From the NCBI RefSeq assembly GCF_900177415.1, contig NZ_FXAF01000002.1, forward strand, positions 372,001 through 436,000: a stretch of DNA of 64,000 nt, written 5' to 3'. A program made the position numbers and the translations under genes. The notes beneath the pieces are model-generated. The model was not told the DNA's origin, searched no databases, and saw only the letters and a program-made list of their open reading frames with translations. Source of the DNA: Xaviernesmea oryzae. Lineage in GTDB: Bacteria; Pseudomonadota; Alphaproteobacteria; Rhizobiales; Rhizobiaceae. Positions 9,246 to 17,785 of the stretch are shown here, piece after piece (the stretch's first letter is position 1; each line of letters begins with the position of its first letter).

Positions 9246-10286
9246 TCAGGGCAGATTGTCCTTCAAGAATATGTCGATGCGGATGCGCTCCTGCGCGGCG
9301 ATCACCGGCAGCCCGTCGGCCTTGGCCTTCAGGACGCGGATGGCGCTGCGCACCTCGTGACCCGCATCCTGGTTCAGCACCGCGTCGATGACGCCGTCCA
9401 TCAGCGCCGCGCGGGTCGAGGCAGTCAGCTCATGGGCGATGACGACGGGACGCCTCGGTGTTCCCGCCTTCTGCACCGCGCGGATGAGGCCGCGGTTTCC
9501 CGCACCGAGACTGTAGATGCCGGCCATGTCCGGATGACGGCGGAGCGCATCGTAAATCGTCGTCTCGGCGAGCGCCGGGTCATCGCGCCCTTCCAGCACC
9601 GGCAGGATACGGATATCCGGGTAATTGTCATGGATGACGGTCGAAAAGCCTTCCAGCCGCTCGCGATGGTCTCGCACCAGCATGGAGCCGGCGAGCACCG
9701 TGACGTAGCGCACCTGTCCTCCGGTCAAGGGGTCGCTGAGGAACCGCCCCATCAGGCTGCCCGCCGTGCGGCCCGCGGCGATATTGTCGATGCCCGCATA
9801 ATGGTCGCGCGGAGAGTCCGGCAGGTCGGAGACGAGCGTGACGATCGGAATGCCCGCTTCCCTGAGGCGCCCCGCCGCGGCGCGGACGTCCGGCGCATCG
9901 ATGGCGACGAAGGCGACGCCTGCGGGCTTTTCCGCAAGCACCTTGTCGAGCGCTGCGACCAGCGCCTCCGGATCGAAAGGCGGCACGTCGACGATGCGGA
10001 TGTCGGTGCGCTCGGCGCTCGACCGGGCGATCGCGCCGCGCACCTCCTCATGCAGGCCGATCATGAAGGAATTGTCGTTGGCGGGCAGGATGAAGGTGAA
10101 GGAATAGGTGCGGCCCTTGGCGAGGTTGGCGGCGGCGAGATCGCGCACGTAACCGAGGGACGCGATCACCTCTTCGACCTTCGAGCGGGTGACGGCCCTC
10201 ACGCCCGGCCTGTCGTTGAGAACCCGGTCGACGGTCGCGAGGCTGACGCCTGCGATCTTCGCGATGTCGTGGACAGTGGGCTTCAT
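9246..10286 (-). CDS. LacI-family transcriptional regulator of the xylose genes
   Basis: 346 residues from the ATG at 10286, which has an ideal GGAGGAATTC ribosome-binding site; an upstream extension to 10442 lacks homology. The LacI helix-turn-helix and hinge are VHDIAKIAGVSLATVDRVLNDRPGV. A periplasmic-binding-protein-like effector domain follows (TYSFTFILPANDNSFM onwards). First gene of a lacI-xylB-xylA unit. A palindrome centred on TACGTA lies 39-44 bases upstream of the start and is repeated before the sugar ABC operon, implying autoregulation and joint control. The effector is inferred to be xylose or xylulose. Confidence 0.9.
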   Translation of the reverse strand: MKPTVHDIAKIAGVSLATVDRVLNDRPGVRAVTRSKVEEVIASLGYVRDLAAANLAKGRTYSFTFILPANDNSFMIGLHEEVRGAIARSSAERTDIRIVDVPPFDPEALVAALDKVLAEKPAGVAFVAIDAPDVRAAAGRLREAGIPIVTLVSDLPDSPRDHYAGIDNIAAGRTAGSLMGRFLSDPLTGGQVRYVTVLAGSMLVRDHRERLEGFSTVIHDNYPDIRILPVLEGRDDPALAETTIYDALRRHPDMAGIYSLGAGNRGLIRAVQKAGTPRRPVVIAHELTASTRAALMDGVIDAVLNQDAGHEVRSAIRVLKAKADGLPVIAAQERIRIDIFLKDNLP

Positions 10287-10319
10287 GAATTCCTCCGCAA
10301 GAGGTCGTAGCCCAATTTT

Positions 10320-10335
10320 TGAGGTACGTAAATCA
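10320..10335. promoter_or_regulatory. Operator-like palindrome before lacI-xylB-xylA
   Basis: TGAGGTACGTAAATCA has half sites TGA..TCA around a central TACGTA. It matches the copy at 2720-2735 in 15 of 16 positions, both on the same strand and each upstream of a minus-strand gene. It lies about 35 bases before the lacI start, where it could overlap the promoter. Confidence 0.65.
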
Positions 10336-10374
10336 GAATTTGCGGAGGCTCGCGGGAATCCTGTTCCTCGAAGA

Positions 10375-10406
10375 AAAAGGGCCGCTGCTTGCGCAGCGAC
10401 CCCTTT
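10375..10406 (-). terminator. Probable terminator downstream of emrB
   Basis: A 14-base stem with two mismatches (AAAAGGGCCGCTGC against GCAGCGACCCCTTT) and a four-base loop. Read on the minus strand it ends in CCCTTTTTCTT. It separates emrB from the lacI promoter about 40 bases further on. Confidence 0.6.
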
Positions 10407-10488
10407 CCGGCGGTGGAACCTGTAAACTCTCTGTTTCCGCATGCCGCCGTCCCGAAACCGGTTCCACGTCCGGACGGCATGCGCGGGA

Positions 10489-12078
10489 TCAATGACCGCC
10501 GCCGCCCCCTGCCGGCCGCGCGGGCTTGGCGATCAGGAAGACGAAGAATATCAGGCTGCCGAACAGCGCCGTCAGGATGACGAAGACATCCATGAAGGAC
10601 AGCAGCCAGGCCTGCTGGGTGATCATTCCGGAAAGCCTCTGCAGCGCGACCGACGATCCGTCGAGGCCGAAGGAATTAAAGTTGGCGCCGACATTGTTCA
10701 GCCACTCCATGGCGGCCGGATTGCCGTAGTTCACGTGTTCGGCAAGCCGCGCATAGTGGTCGTCGGTGCGCTGGGTCAGGATGGTGTTGATGATCGCGAG
10801 GCCGACGGCGCCGCCGAGGTTGCGGGTCAGGTTGAAGAGGCCCGACGCGCCCTGGATGCGCTGCGGCGACAGCGTGCCGAGCGCGATATTGCTGATCGGC
10901 ACCATGCACATCATCATGCCGAAGCCGCGCAGGATCTGCGGCAGGAACAGTTCCCAGAAATCCCAGTCCGCGGTGATGCCGGTCATCAGCCAGGTTCCGA
11001 GGGCGAAGGCGCCGAAGCCGATCGCCATCATCACGCGCAGGTCCACGATGTTCGACAGCCGGCCGACGATCGGCGCGGAGACGAACATGGCAATGCCCGA
11101 GACGAACATGGTCTCGCCGATCATCAGCGAATCGTATCCGCGGATACGGCCGAGATAGAGCGGATAGAGATAGGTGAGCCCGTAAAGGCCGACGCCCATG
11201 ATGAAGGAGAACAGGGAGCCGAAGGCGAAGTTCGCATTGGTAAAGGCTCTCAGATCCACGACCGGGAACTCGACCTTGAAGGCGCGCCAGAAGAAGACCA
11301 CGGCGCCGATGGCGATGAAGACGGTGCCGACGACGATCCTCTCGTCGCTGAACCAGTCCTTGTTGTTGCCCTCTTCCAGCACGTATTCCAGCGAACCCAG
11401 GAAAACGGCCATGGAGATGAGCCCCCACCAGTCGAACCGCTTCATGAGCTGCAATTGCGGCTTGTCGAAGTCGATCATCGTGAAGGTGACGGCGGTGACG
11501 AGGATGCCCGGAATGATGTTGACCAGGAACAGCCAGTGCCAGGAGAAGGAATTGCTGAGGTAGCCGCCGACGGTCGGGCCGATGGTCGGCGCGAGCGTCG
11601 CGACGAGGCCGATGATCGGCGAGACGACGCTGCGCTTCGACGGCGGGAAGATGGTGAAGGCGGCCGCGAAGACGGAGGGGATCATGCCGCCGCCGATGAA
11701 GCCCTGCAGCGCCCGGTAGACGATCATCTGCTCGATATTGGTCGCGGTCGCGCAGAGCGCGCTGGCGATGGTGAAGCCCGCCGCGCATATGGAAAAGAGA
11801 TAACGCGTGGAAATGATGCGCGCCAGCGTGCCCGACAGCGGGATCATGATCACTTCGGCGATCAGATAGGAGGTCTGCACCCAGGCGATCTCGTCCGAGC
11901 CGGCGGAGAGTCCGGCCTGGATCTCCGCGAGCGACGCGGAGACGATCTGGATGTCGAGGATCGACATGAACATGCCGAAGACCATCGCGAAGAAGGCGAT
12001 GAGCTTGCGCCGGTCCATGGGTTGGTCGGCGGGCATTGCCAGGGGTGGGGTGCCCGCCACGGCCGTTGCGTTTGCCAT
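10489..12078 (-). CDS. emrB: EmrB-type MFS multidrug efflux pump (DHA2 family)
   Basis: 529 residues with about 14 hydrophobic segments, the DHA2 layout. DIQIVSASLAEIQAGL (motif D1 region) is near the N-terminus, and GGGMIPSVFAAAFTIFPP and GPTVGGYLSNSFSWHWLFLVNIIPG are the classic motif B/C segments. It exports drugs across the inner membrane by proton antiport, normally with a HlyD-type adaptor, which is encoded 18 bases upstream. The tail is glycine- and histidine-rich. Expression should follow the TetR operators at 13347-13422. Confidence 0.93.
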   Translation of the reverse strand: MANATAVAGTPPLAMPADQPMDRRKLIAFFAMVFGMFMSILDIQIVSASLAEIQAGLSAGSDEIAWVQTSYLIAEVIMIPLSGTLARIISTRYLFSICAAGFTIASALCATATNIEQMIVYRALQGFIGGGMIPSVFAAAFTIFPPSKRSVVSPIIGLVATLAPTIGPTVGGYLSNSFSWHWLFLVNIIPGILVTAVTFTMIDFDKPQLQLMKRFDWWGLISMAVFLGSLEYVLEEGNNKDWFSDERIVVGTVFIAIGAVVFFWRAFKVEFPVVDLRAFTNANFAFGSLFSFIMGVGLYGLTYLYPLYLGRIRGYDSLMIGETMFVSGIAMFVSAPIVGRLSNIVDLRVMMAIGFGAFALGTWLMTGITADWDFWELFLPQILRGFGMMMCMVPISNIALGTLSPQRIQGASGLFNLTRNLGGAVGLAIINTILTQRTDDHYARLAEHVNYGNPAAMEWLNNVGANFNSFGLDGSSVALQRLSGMITQQAWLLSFMDVFVILTALFGSLIFFVFLIAKPARPAGGGGGH

Positions 12079-12096
12079 GGCCGTTCTCCTTGAAGC

Positions 12097-13317
12097 TTAC
12101 TTGACCGCCGCGACCGCGCTGTCGCTCGGCGCCGTGCGGGTATCGACGTCGACCACGACGCTGAGCCCCGCCCGCAGGTGCTCGCGTTCCAGCACGTCCT
12201 TCGGGATTGCGATGCGGACCGGCACGCGCTGCACGACCTTGGTGAAATTGCCCGTGGCGTTTTCCGGCGGCAGCATCGAGAAGACGGCGCCCGACGCCGG
12301 AGCGATCGAGACGACGGTGCCTTCGACGGTGTGGTCGTCATAGGCGTCCACATGCACGCGCACCTTCGAGCCCGGCTGCAGGTGGCCGATCTGCGTCTCC
12401 TTGAAATTCGCCTCGATATAGAGCTCGGTGAGCGGCACCAGCGAGGCCAGCCGCTTGCCGACGGAGACGAGGTCGCCCGTCTGGACGGCGACATTGCCGA
12501 TGACGCCGTCATAGGGCGCCTTCAGAACCGTGAAGTCCAGGTCGCGCTGCGCCTGGTTGCGGGCGATCTCCTGGGTGCGGACGGTGTTGACCGCTTCCTT
12601 GCGCTGCGCCTGCAGGAGGCCGAGATTGGCCTCGGCCGAGGCGACGGCCGCCTGGCCGGCGACGAGGTTGGCGCGGGCCTGTTCGAGCGCGATCTGCGCA
12701 TTGTCGAGATCGGCCGCGGTGCCGACGGATTTCGCCGCCAGTTCGCTCGCCCGCTTGTAGGTGATCTCGGCGCCGCGGACGGCGGCTTCGAGCGCGCCCT
12801 GCTGGGCCTTGGACTGGTCGAGCGCCGCCTGGCCGCCGACGATCTGCGCGTCGATGCGCGAAACGGCGAGGTTGGCAGCTTCGACGTCGGCCTCCGCCTT
12901 TTCGAGCGCCAGCCTGTAATCGCCGTCGTCGAGCGTCACGAGCGGATCGCCGGCCTTGACAGACTGGTTCTCGATGACGTTCACCTTGGCGACGTAACCT
13001 GATACCTTGGGCGAGATGACGGCGATATCGCCTTCAATATAGGCGTCGTCGGTCGAAACCAGGAACCGACCGTCGATCCACCAGTTGTAACCGTACCAGG
13101 CAGCGCCACCGAGGAGGGCAAGCGCGATGATCGGCAGCAGCAGACTGCGCCGCTTTTTGGGAGGAGCCGGGACGGCCGCAGGCGCCGCAATCGCTTCGGC
13201 TGCCGCGGGCTGTTCCGCAGCAGGCGTGTTTTCGCGCGCTTCGGCTTCCACCAGGCGAGCATTATCCGTCGTCACGGCGCGCAGTGCGCCCGCATTCTGA
13301 GAGGCCGTCATCTTCAT
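12097..13317 (-). CDS. emrA: EmrA-type membrane fusion (HlyD family) protein
   Basis: About 406 residues from the ATG at 13317; a second ATG at 13311 is equally possible, and starts further upstream would run through the promoter region. A cytoplasmic Pro/Ala-rich N-terminus is followed by one membrane anchor (LLLPIIALALLGGAAWYGYNWWI). Then come the lipoyl half-motif STDDAYIEGDIAVISPKVSGYVAKV, a long coiled coil, and the second lipoyl/barrel part (LKAPYDGVIGNVAVQTGDLV). It links EmrB to an outer-membrane channel, which is not encoded nearby. Divergent from the tetR gene with overlapping promoters. Confidence 0.92.
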   Translation of the reverse strand: MKMTASQNAGALRAVTTDNARLVEAEARENTPAAEQPAAAEAIAAPAAVPAPPKKRRSLLLPIIALALLGGAAWYGYNWWIDGRFLVSTDDAYIEGDIAVISPKVSGYVAKVNVIENQSVKAGDPLVTLDDGDYRLALEKAEADVEAANLAVSRIDAQIVGGQAALDQSKAQQGALEAAVRGAEITYKRASELAAKSVGTAADLDNAQIALEQARANLVAGQAAVASAEANLGLLQAQRKEAVNTVRTQEIARNQAQRDLDFTVLKAPYDGVIGNVAVQTGDLVSVGKRLASLVPLTELYIEANFKETQIGHLQPGSKVRVHVDAYDDHTVEGTVVSIAPASGAVFSMLPPENATGNFTKVVQRVPVRIAIPKDVLEREHLRAGLSVVVDVDTRTAPSDSAVAAVK

Positions 13318-13346
13318 GTACCGTCTTGGGAGCTTGCTATTCCATC

Positions 13347-13360
13347 GAACCGAACGGTTC
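13347..13360. promoter_or_regulatory. TetR operator 1 (emrA side)
   Basis: The sequence GAACCGAACGGTTC is an inverted repeat with 5-base arms GAACC/GGTTC around four bases. The same 5-4-5 architecture recurs at 13405-13422. It lies 30 bases before the emrA start. Confidence 0.75.
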
Positions 13361-13367
13361 AGTGCGC

Positions 13368-13398
13368 TTGACATAGACCTTTCAATGACACATATCAA
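13368..13398. promoter_or_regulatory. Overlapping divergent promoters of emrA and tetR
   Basis: Plus strand: TTGACA (13368-13373), 17 bases, then CATATC towards tetR. Minus strand: TTGATA (13398-13393), 17 bases, then TATGTC towards emrA. The two promoters are face to face and are bracketed by the two operators, so one repressor could silence both. Confidence 0.5.
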
Positions 13399-13404
13399 GA
13401 GCAA

Positions 13405-13422
13405 TCGAACCACTCGGTTCGA
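13405..13422. promoter_or_regulatory. TetR operator 2 (tetR side)
   Basis: TCGAACCACTCGGTTCGA has perfect 7-base arms around ACTC, matching the GAACC-N4-GGTTC pattern of operator 1. The centres are 60 bases apart. It is 24 bases before the tetR start. Confidence 0.75.
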
Positions 13423-13445
13423 AAAGGTTAAAAAAAGGCATTGAA

Positions 13446-14147
13446 ATGGCGAGGCAGACAAGGAAGCTGGAAAAATCCGATCCGGGCCCAGCCGGACGTT
13501 TCGCGGCGGGCGAGGACCCTGCGAAGCGCGAACAGATCATCGACGGCGCCAAGGCCGTCTTCATGAAGCTGGGCTTCGATGCGGCCAGCATGAACGACAT
13601 CACCCGCGAGGCGGGCGTCTCCAAGGGCACGATCTACGTCTATTTCCAGAACAAGGAAGACCTCTTCGGGGCGATCGTGGCGCGCGAGAAGGAGCGCATC
13701 ACGGCCCGCATGCGCGATATCCTCGCAGGCAGCGAAGAGGTCGAGGACGGTCTCTATCGTTTCGGCATCGGCTTTACCACCCATATCACCTCTCCCTCGG
13801 TGATCAACGCCATGCGCACGGTGATCGGCGTCGTCGACCGCATGCCGAGCCTCTGTCGGTATTTCTTCAATTCGTCTTCGATCAACGTCCGCACCGTGCT
13901 GGACGACTTCATCAAGCGGCACGTGTCGCTCGGCAATCTCAAGGTGGAGGACACGGATCTGGCAGCCCGCCAGTTCATCGACATGACGAGCGGCACCTTC
14001 TTCAAGTTCCGGCTGTTCGGCGATCTCGACGACGTGCCGCCGCGGGACGAGATGGATCGGACCGTCAAGGGCGCGATCCGCGTCTTCATGGCGGCTTACG
14101 GCAACCATGATGCATCCGTGACTGCAAAAACTCCGGAACCAGCCTGA
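13446..14147 (+). CDS. TetR-family repressor of emrAB (EmrR/RmrR-like)
   Basis: 233 residues. A basic 30-residue N-terminal extension precedes the TetR helix-turn-helix IIDGAKAVFMKLGFDAASMNDITREAGVSKGTIYVYFQNKEDLFGAIV. The rest is a ligand-binding helical domain of the AcrR C-terminal type. Divergent from emrAB, with two operators of identical spacing in the shared region, so it very likely represses both itself and the pump. In Sinorhizobium and Rhizobium the comparable TetR-EmrAB/RmrAB systems respond to plant flavonoids; extending that to this gene is inference. Confidence 0.9.
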   Translation: MARQTRKLEKSDPGPAGRFAAGEDPAKREQIIDGAKAVFMKLGFDAASMNDITREAGVSKGTIYVYFQNKEDLFGAIVAREKERITARMRDILAGSEEVEDGLYRFGIGFTTHITSPSVINAMRTVIGVVDRMPSLCRYFFNSSSINVRTVLDDFIKRHVSLGNLKVEDTDLAARQFIDMTSGTFFKFRLFGDLDDVPPRDEMDRTVKGAIRVFMAAYGNHDASVTAKTPEPA

Positions 14148-14239
14148 TTTCAGGAGGTTGCGCGCAATCTCCCCTTGTCTTTGCGTCTCCAGCTCTTAAA
14201 TCGGACGGGGCAATTACGCCTTGAGATTGAAAAGGGGAT

Positions 14240-15004
14240 ATGGGGATGGACATTGCAGCGCTCGTAGCAGACCCGGCGGCCTGGGTAGCGCTCGTTACAC
14301 TCGTGGTCATGGAGGTCGTGCTCGGCATCGACAACCTGATCTTCATCTCCATCCTCACCAACAAACTGCCGGCGGAGCACCGCGAGAGAGCCCGCAAGAT
14401 CGGCATCGGCCTGGCGCTCGTGATGCGGCTCGCGCTGCTCGGCACCGTCGCCTGGATCGTGCAGCTCACCACGCCGATCTTCACGGCCTTCGGCCACGGC
14501 TTCTCGTGGAAGGACCTGATCCTGATCGCCGGCGGCCTCTTCCTTGTCTGGAAGGCGACCAAGGAAATCCATCACAGCGTCGATCCCGTCGACCACAAGG
14601 AGGATATGGTGGGCGGCGCGGCCTCCATCACCTTCGGCTCGGCGATCGGCCAGATCCTGCTACTCGACCTCGTCTTCTCGATCGACAGCATCATCACCGC
14701 CGTCGGCATGACGCCGCACCTGCCGATCATGATCATCGCCGTCATCGCCGCCGTGACCGTGATGCTGCTTGCGGCCACCCCGCTTGCCAATTTCATCGAG
14801 CGCAACCCGACGATCGTGATGCTGGCACTCGCCTTCCTGCTGATGATCGGCACGACGCTGATCGCCGAAGGCATGGGCTTCCACGTGCCGAAGGGCTACG
14901 TCTACGCGGCGATGGCCTTCTCGGCGCTCGTCGAATTGCTGAACATGTGGGCCCGCAATGCCCGGGAGCGGAAGAAAACGGCCGGGCAGACGACGGTGCA
15001 TTGA
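14240..15004 (+). CDS. TerC-family integral membrane protein
   Basis: 254 residues, start preceded by a GGGGAT Shine-Dalgarno. It has seven to eight membrane segments with the TerC signature [20 protein letters not shown] near the N-terminus and a second [16 protein letters not shown] repeat about 110 residues later, both carrying the conserved Asp in the membrane. TerC/YkoY-type proteins are linked to tellurite resistance and to manganese export or metal loading. It is monocistronic between tetR and a repeat block; a sitABCD manganese-type importer lies 7.6 kb away. Confidence 0.9.
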   Translation: MGMDIAALVADPAAWVALVTLVVMEVVLGIDNLIFISILTNKLPAEHRERARKIGIGLALVMRLALLGTVAWIVQLTTPIFTAFGHGFSWKDLILIAGGLFLVWKATKEIHHSVDPVDHKEDMVGGAASITFGSAIGQILLLDLVFSIDSIITAVGMTPHLPIMIIAVIAAVTVMLLAATPLANFIERNPTIVMLALAFLLMIGTTLIAEGMGFHVPKGYVYAAMAFSALVELLNMWARNARERKKTAGQTTVH

Positions 15005-15005
15005 G

Positions 15006-15150
15006 GTCTCCCACCTCCCCCTTGAGGGGGAGGTCGCCGCAAAGCGGCGGTGGGGGTGACAAAATCCATAGACCGCAGCTCGCACGTATTACGGATCACC
15101 CCACCCCGGACCTCCGGTCCGACCCTCCCCCTCAAGGGGAGGGTGAAGGC
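15006..15150. repeat. Palindromic intergenic repeat between terC and the peroxidase gene
   Basis: CACCTCCCCCTTGAGGGGGAGG with CCGCAAAGCGGCGGTGGGGGTGAC forms one module. A second module in inverted orientation follows (ATCACCCCACCCCGGACCTCCGG then CCCTCCCCCTCAAGGGG). Same family as 6150-6278. It may serve as a bidirectional terminator for the two convergent genes. Confidence 0.72.
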
Positions 15151-15152
15151 AT

Positions 15153-15704
15153 TCAGCCCTTCGCCAGCTCCCGGTCGACCGCCGAGACGAGCCGGCCGTC
15201 ATCCGCCGTCACATCCGGCGCGAAGCGGGCGACGATCTCGCCGTTGCGGCCGATCAGGAATTTTTCGAAATTCCAGAGGATTTCGTCATCGTCTTCGACC
15301 TGCATGCCGAAGCCGCGCAGGCGTTCCTTCATCGGCCCGTCGCCGGTCACCGGCACGCCGGAGCCCGTGAGTTCCCGATAGAGCGGATGCTTGTCCTCGC
15401 CCTTGACGGAAATCTTCGAGAAGATCGGGAATTTCACGTCATAGGTGAGCGTGCAGAACTCGACGATCTCGGCATCGGTGCCCGGCTCCTGCCCCTTGAA
15501 ATTGTTCGCCGGAAAGGCGGTGACGACGAAACCCTGGTCGCGCTTGTCCTCATAGAGCTTCTCGAGACCCTCGTACTGCTTCGTCAGGCCGCATTTGGAG
15601 GCGACGTTGACGACAAGCATCACCTTGCCCTTGTATTCGTTGAGGGAAGTCTCGCGCCCGTCGGCCAGCTTGACTGGAATGTTCAGAACACCGCTCATCT
15701 GCAA
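15153..15704 (-). CDS. Glutathione peroxidase
   Basis: 183 residues of the GPx/BtuE family. The peroxidatic residue is Cys38 in NVASKCGLT, where animal enzymes have selenocysteine. The catalytic Gln and Trp partners are in AFPANNFKGQEPGTDAEI and ILWNFEKFLIGRNG. It reduces hydrogen and lipid peroxides using thioredoxin or glutathione in the cytosol. Length and motifs are complete. It ends next to a palindromic repeat; the SLC13-type permease gene starts about 190 bases from its start on the other strand. Confidence 0.95.
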   Translation of the reverse strand: MQMSGVLNIPVKLADGRETSLNEYKGKVMLVVNVASKCGLTKQYEGLEKLYEDKRDQGFVVTAFPANNFKGQEPGTDAEIVEFCTLTYDVKFPIFSKISVKGEDKHPLYRELTGSGVPVTGDGPMKERLRGFGMQVEDDDEILWNFEKFLIGRNGEIVARFAPDVTADDGRLVSAVDRELAKG

Positions 15705-15896
15705 ATCTCCAAGAATGTGAAATCGTTAGGCCGCCACAAACTATTCCCGCTGACCGGATTGTCCAGTGGACAAGTGTCCCTTTCGCGGAACTTTGCCGAG
15801 CCGCCGGGATTGATACGCCGCGGGAGAGCGGCAACTAATTGCGTTGCGGCAGATGGCCTTCCGTCCGCCGATCCGCCTCATACCCGCCGGAGCCAC

Positions 15897-17669
15897 ATGA
15901 CCACGCAGCAGATCCTCGCCTTCTCCGTCATCGCCGTCATGATGGCGGTCTTCATCTGGGATCGGTTCCGTTACGACATGGTCGCCTGCTGCGCGCTGGT
16001 GCTGGCCGTGGCACTCGGCGTCGTGCCGGTGGACAAGGCCTTTTCCGGCTTTTCGGACGACATCGTCGTCATCGTCGGCAGCGCGCTCGTCGTCAGTGCC
16101 GGCGTGGCGCGGTCCGGCATCGTCGACACGGCGATCAAGAAATTCTTCCCGAACCTCGACACGCTGCACACCCAGCTTGCGCTGCTGATGATCGTCGTCG
16201 CCCTCCTGTCCGCCTTCATCAAGAACATAGGGGCGCTGGCGATCATGATGCCGGTCGCCTTCCAGTTCGCGCGCAAGTCCGGGGCCTCGCCGTCGAAATA
16301 CCTGATGCCGATGTCGTTCGCCGCCCTTCTCGGCGGGCTGATGACCCAGATCGGCACCTCGCCCAACATCGTCGTCTCGCGGCTGAGGGAAGAGCTGACC
16401 GGCACCTCCTTCACCATGTTCGATTTCACGCCGATGGGCGCCATCCTGACCCTCGTCGGCATCACCTTCCTGCTTTTCTTCCACTGGCTGGTTCCGAGCC
16501 GCACCAAACAGAGCAACTCGATCGAGGAAGCGGTCGAAATCACCAACTACACATCCGAAGTCTCGGTCACCGAACAGTCCGTCGTGCGCGAAAAACCGAT
16601 GAGCGAGCTCCTGAAGCTCGGCGACGGCGAAGTGATCGCCACTGCCGTGCTGCGTGGCACGACCCGCATGTCGCCCTTTCCGGATCTCGTGCTGCGGGAA
16701 GGCGACGTGGTGCTGCTGGAAGGCCCCTCCAAGGCCCTCGACCGGATCGCGTCCGGCGGGAGGCTGAAGCTTTCCGGAAAGCCGATCAGGGAGAACGGCC
16801 AGGTTCAGGCGGACGTGATCTCCGTCGAGGCGATCGTCAGCCAGGAATCCCCGTTGCAGGGACTTTCCGCCAGGGAACTGGCGCTCTCCTATACCCGCGG
16901 CGTCAATCTTCTGGCGATCAGCCGGCGCGGCGAGCGCCTGAAGGAACGGCTCGGCGAACTGACGCTCGCGGCCGGCGACGTGCTGGTGCTGCAGGGAAGC
17001 CGCAAGAACCTGCCGGCCGTGCTGCAGGATTTCGCGCTCCTGCCGCTTGCCCAGCGGGAGGTGCTGCTCGGCACGCACCGGCGCGCCTTCATTCCGCTGA
17101 TCATCCTGGCGCTCGCCATGGCCGCGACGGCGGTCGGCATAGCGCCGGTGCCGGTGGCCTTCTTCGCGGCCGCACTCGGCATGGTCGTCTTCCGGGCGAT
17201 CCCGCTCGCCGACATTTATAAATCGGTCGACGGACCGATCCTCGTCATGCTGGCAGCACTCATTCCGGTATCGGATTCGCTGCGCACCACCGGCGGCAGC
17301 GAACTGATCGCCGGCTGGCTGGGCGATGCCGCGGCGAGCCTTCCCGCCTGGGGCGCGCTCGGCCTGATCCTCGTGACGGCGATGGCGGTGACGCCCTTCC
17401 TCAACAATGCCGCGACCGTGCTCGTCATGGGGCCGATCGCCGCGAGCTTTGCGACAAACCTCGGCTTCAGGCCGGAAGCCTTCCTGATGGCGGTGGCGAT
17501 CGGCGCGGGCTGCGATTTCCTGACCCCCGTCGGCCACCAGTGCAACACGCTGGTCTTCGGCCCCGGCGGCTACAAGTTCTCCGACTATCCGCGCCTCGGG
17601 CTGCCGCTTTCCTTCCTCATCGTGCTCGTCAGCGTGCCCGCCCTGCTCTATGTCTGGCCGGTAAGATAA
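15897..17669 (+). CDS. SLC13-type permease with two RCK_C (TrkA_C) domains
   Basis: 590 residues from the ATG at 15897, after CGGAGCCAC; the open frame runs further upstream but through the peroxidase gene on the other strand. An N-terminal transmembrane half (GFSDDIVVIVGSALVVSAGVARSG, LMTQIGTSPNIVVSRL) is followed by a cytoplasmic insert with two RCK_C domains (LLKLGDGEVIATAVLRG... and SYTRGVNLLAISRRGERLKERL). A C-terminal transmembrane half has TPFLNNAATVLVMGPIA and FLTPVGHQCNTLVFG. The family moves sulfate, dicarboxylates or other anions with sodium or protons; the substrate is not decided by sequence alone. Confidence 0.88.
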   Translation: MTTQQILAFSVIAVMMAVFIWDRFRYDMVACCALVLAVALGVVPVDKAFSGFSDDIVVIVGSALVVSAGVARSGIVDTAIKKFFPNLDTLHTQLALLMIVVALLSAFIKNIGALAIMMPVAFQFARKSGASPSKYLMPMSFAALLGGLMTQIGTSPNIVVSRLREELTGTSFTMFDFTPMGAILTLVGITFLLFFHWLVPSRTKQSNSIEEAVEITNYTSEVSVTEQSVVREKPMSELLKLGDGEVIATAVLRGTTRMSPFPDLVLREGDVVLLEGPSKALDRIASGGRLKLSGKPIRENGQVQADVISVEAIVSQESPLQGLSARELALSYTRGVNLLAISRRGERLKERLGELTLAAGDVLVLQGSRKNLPAVLQDFALLPLAQREVLLGTHRRAFIPLIILALAMAATAVGIAPVPVAFFAAALGMVVFRAIPLADIYKSVDGPILVMLAALIPVSDSLRTTGGSELIAGWLGDAAASLPAWGALGLILVTAMAVTPFLNNAATVLVMGPIAASFATNLGFRPEAFLMAVAIGAGCDFLTPVGHQCNTLVFGPGGYKFSDYPRLGLPLSFLIVLVSVPALLYVWPVR

Positions 17670-17687
17670 GGGTTGCGGGCAAAAACC

Positions 17688-17716
17688 TTGACGCTTCCGG
17701 CTGAATATGGCCTAAG
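17688..17716 (+). promoter_or_regulatory. Possible housekeeping promoter of gltX
   Basis: TTGACG, 17 bases, CCTAAG. Spacing and the -35 fit the alphaproteobacterial sigma-70 pattern; the -10 is weak. It lies about 70 bases before the gltX start. Confidence 0.35.
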
Positions 17717-17785
17717 CCTGCGCCAATCCGCATTCCCAAGACAGGCTTGGCGCCCACCGGAGCGCCTTGAGACAGAGCATCGTTC

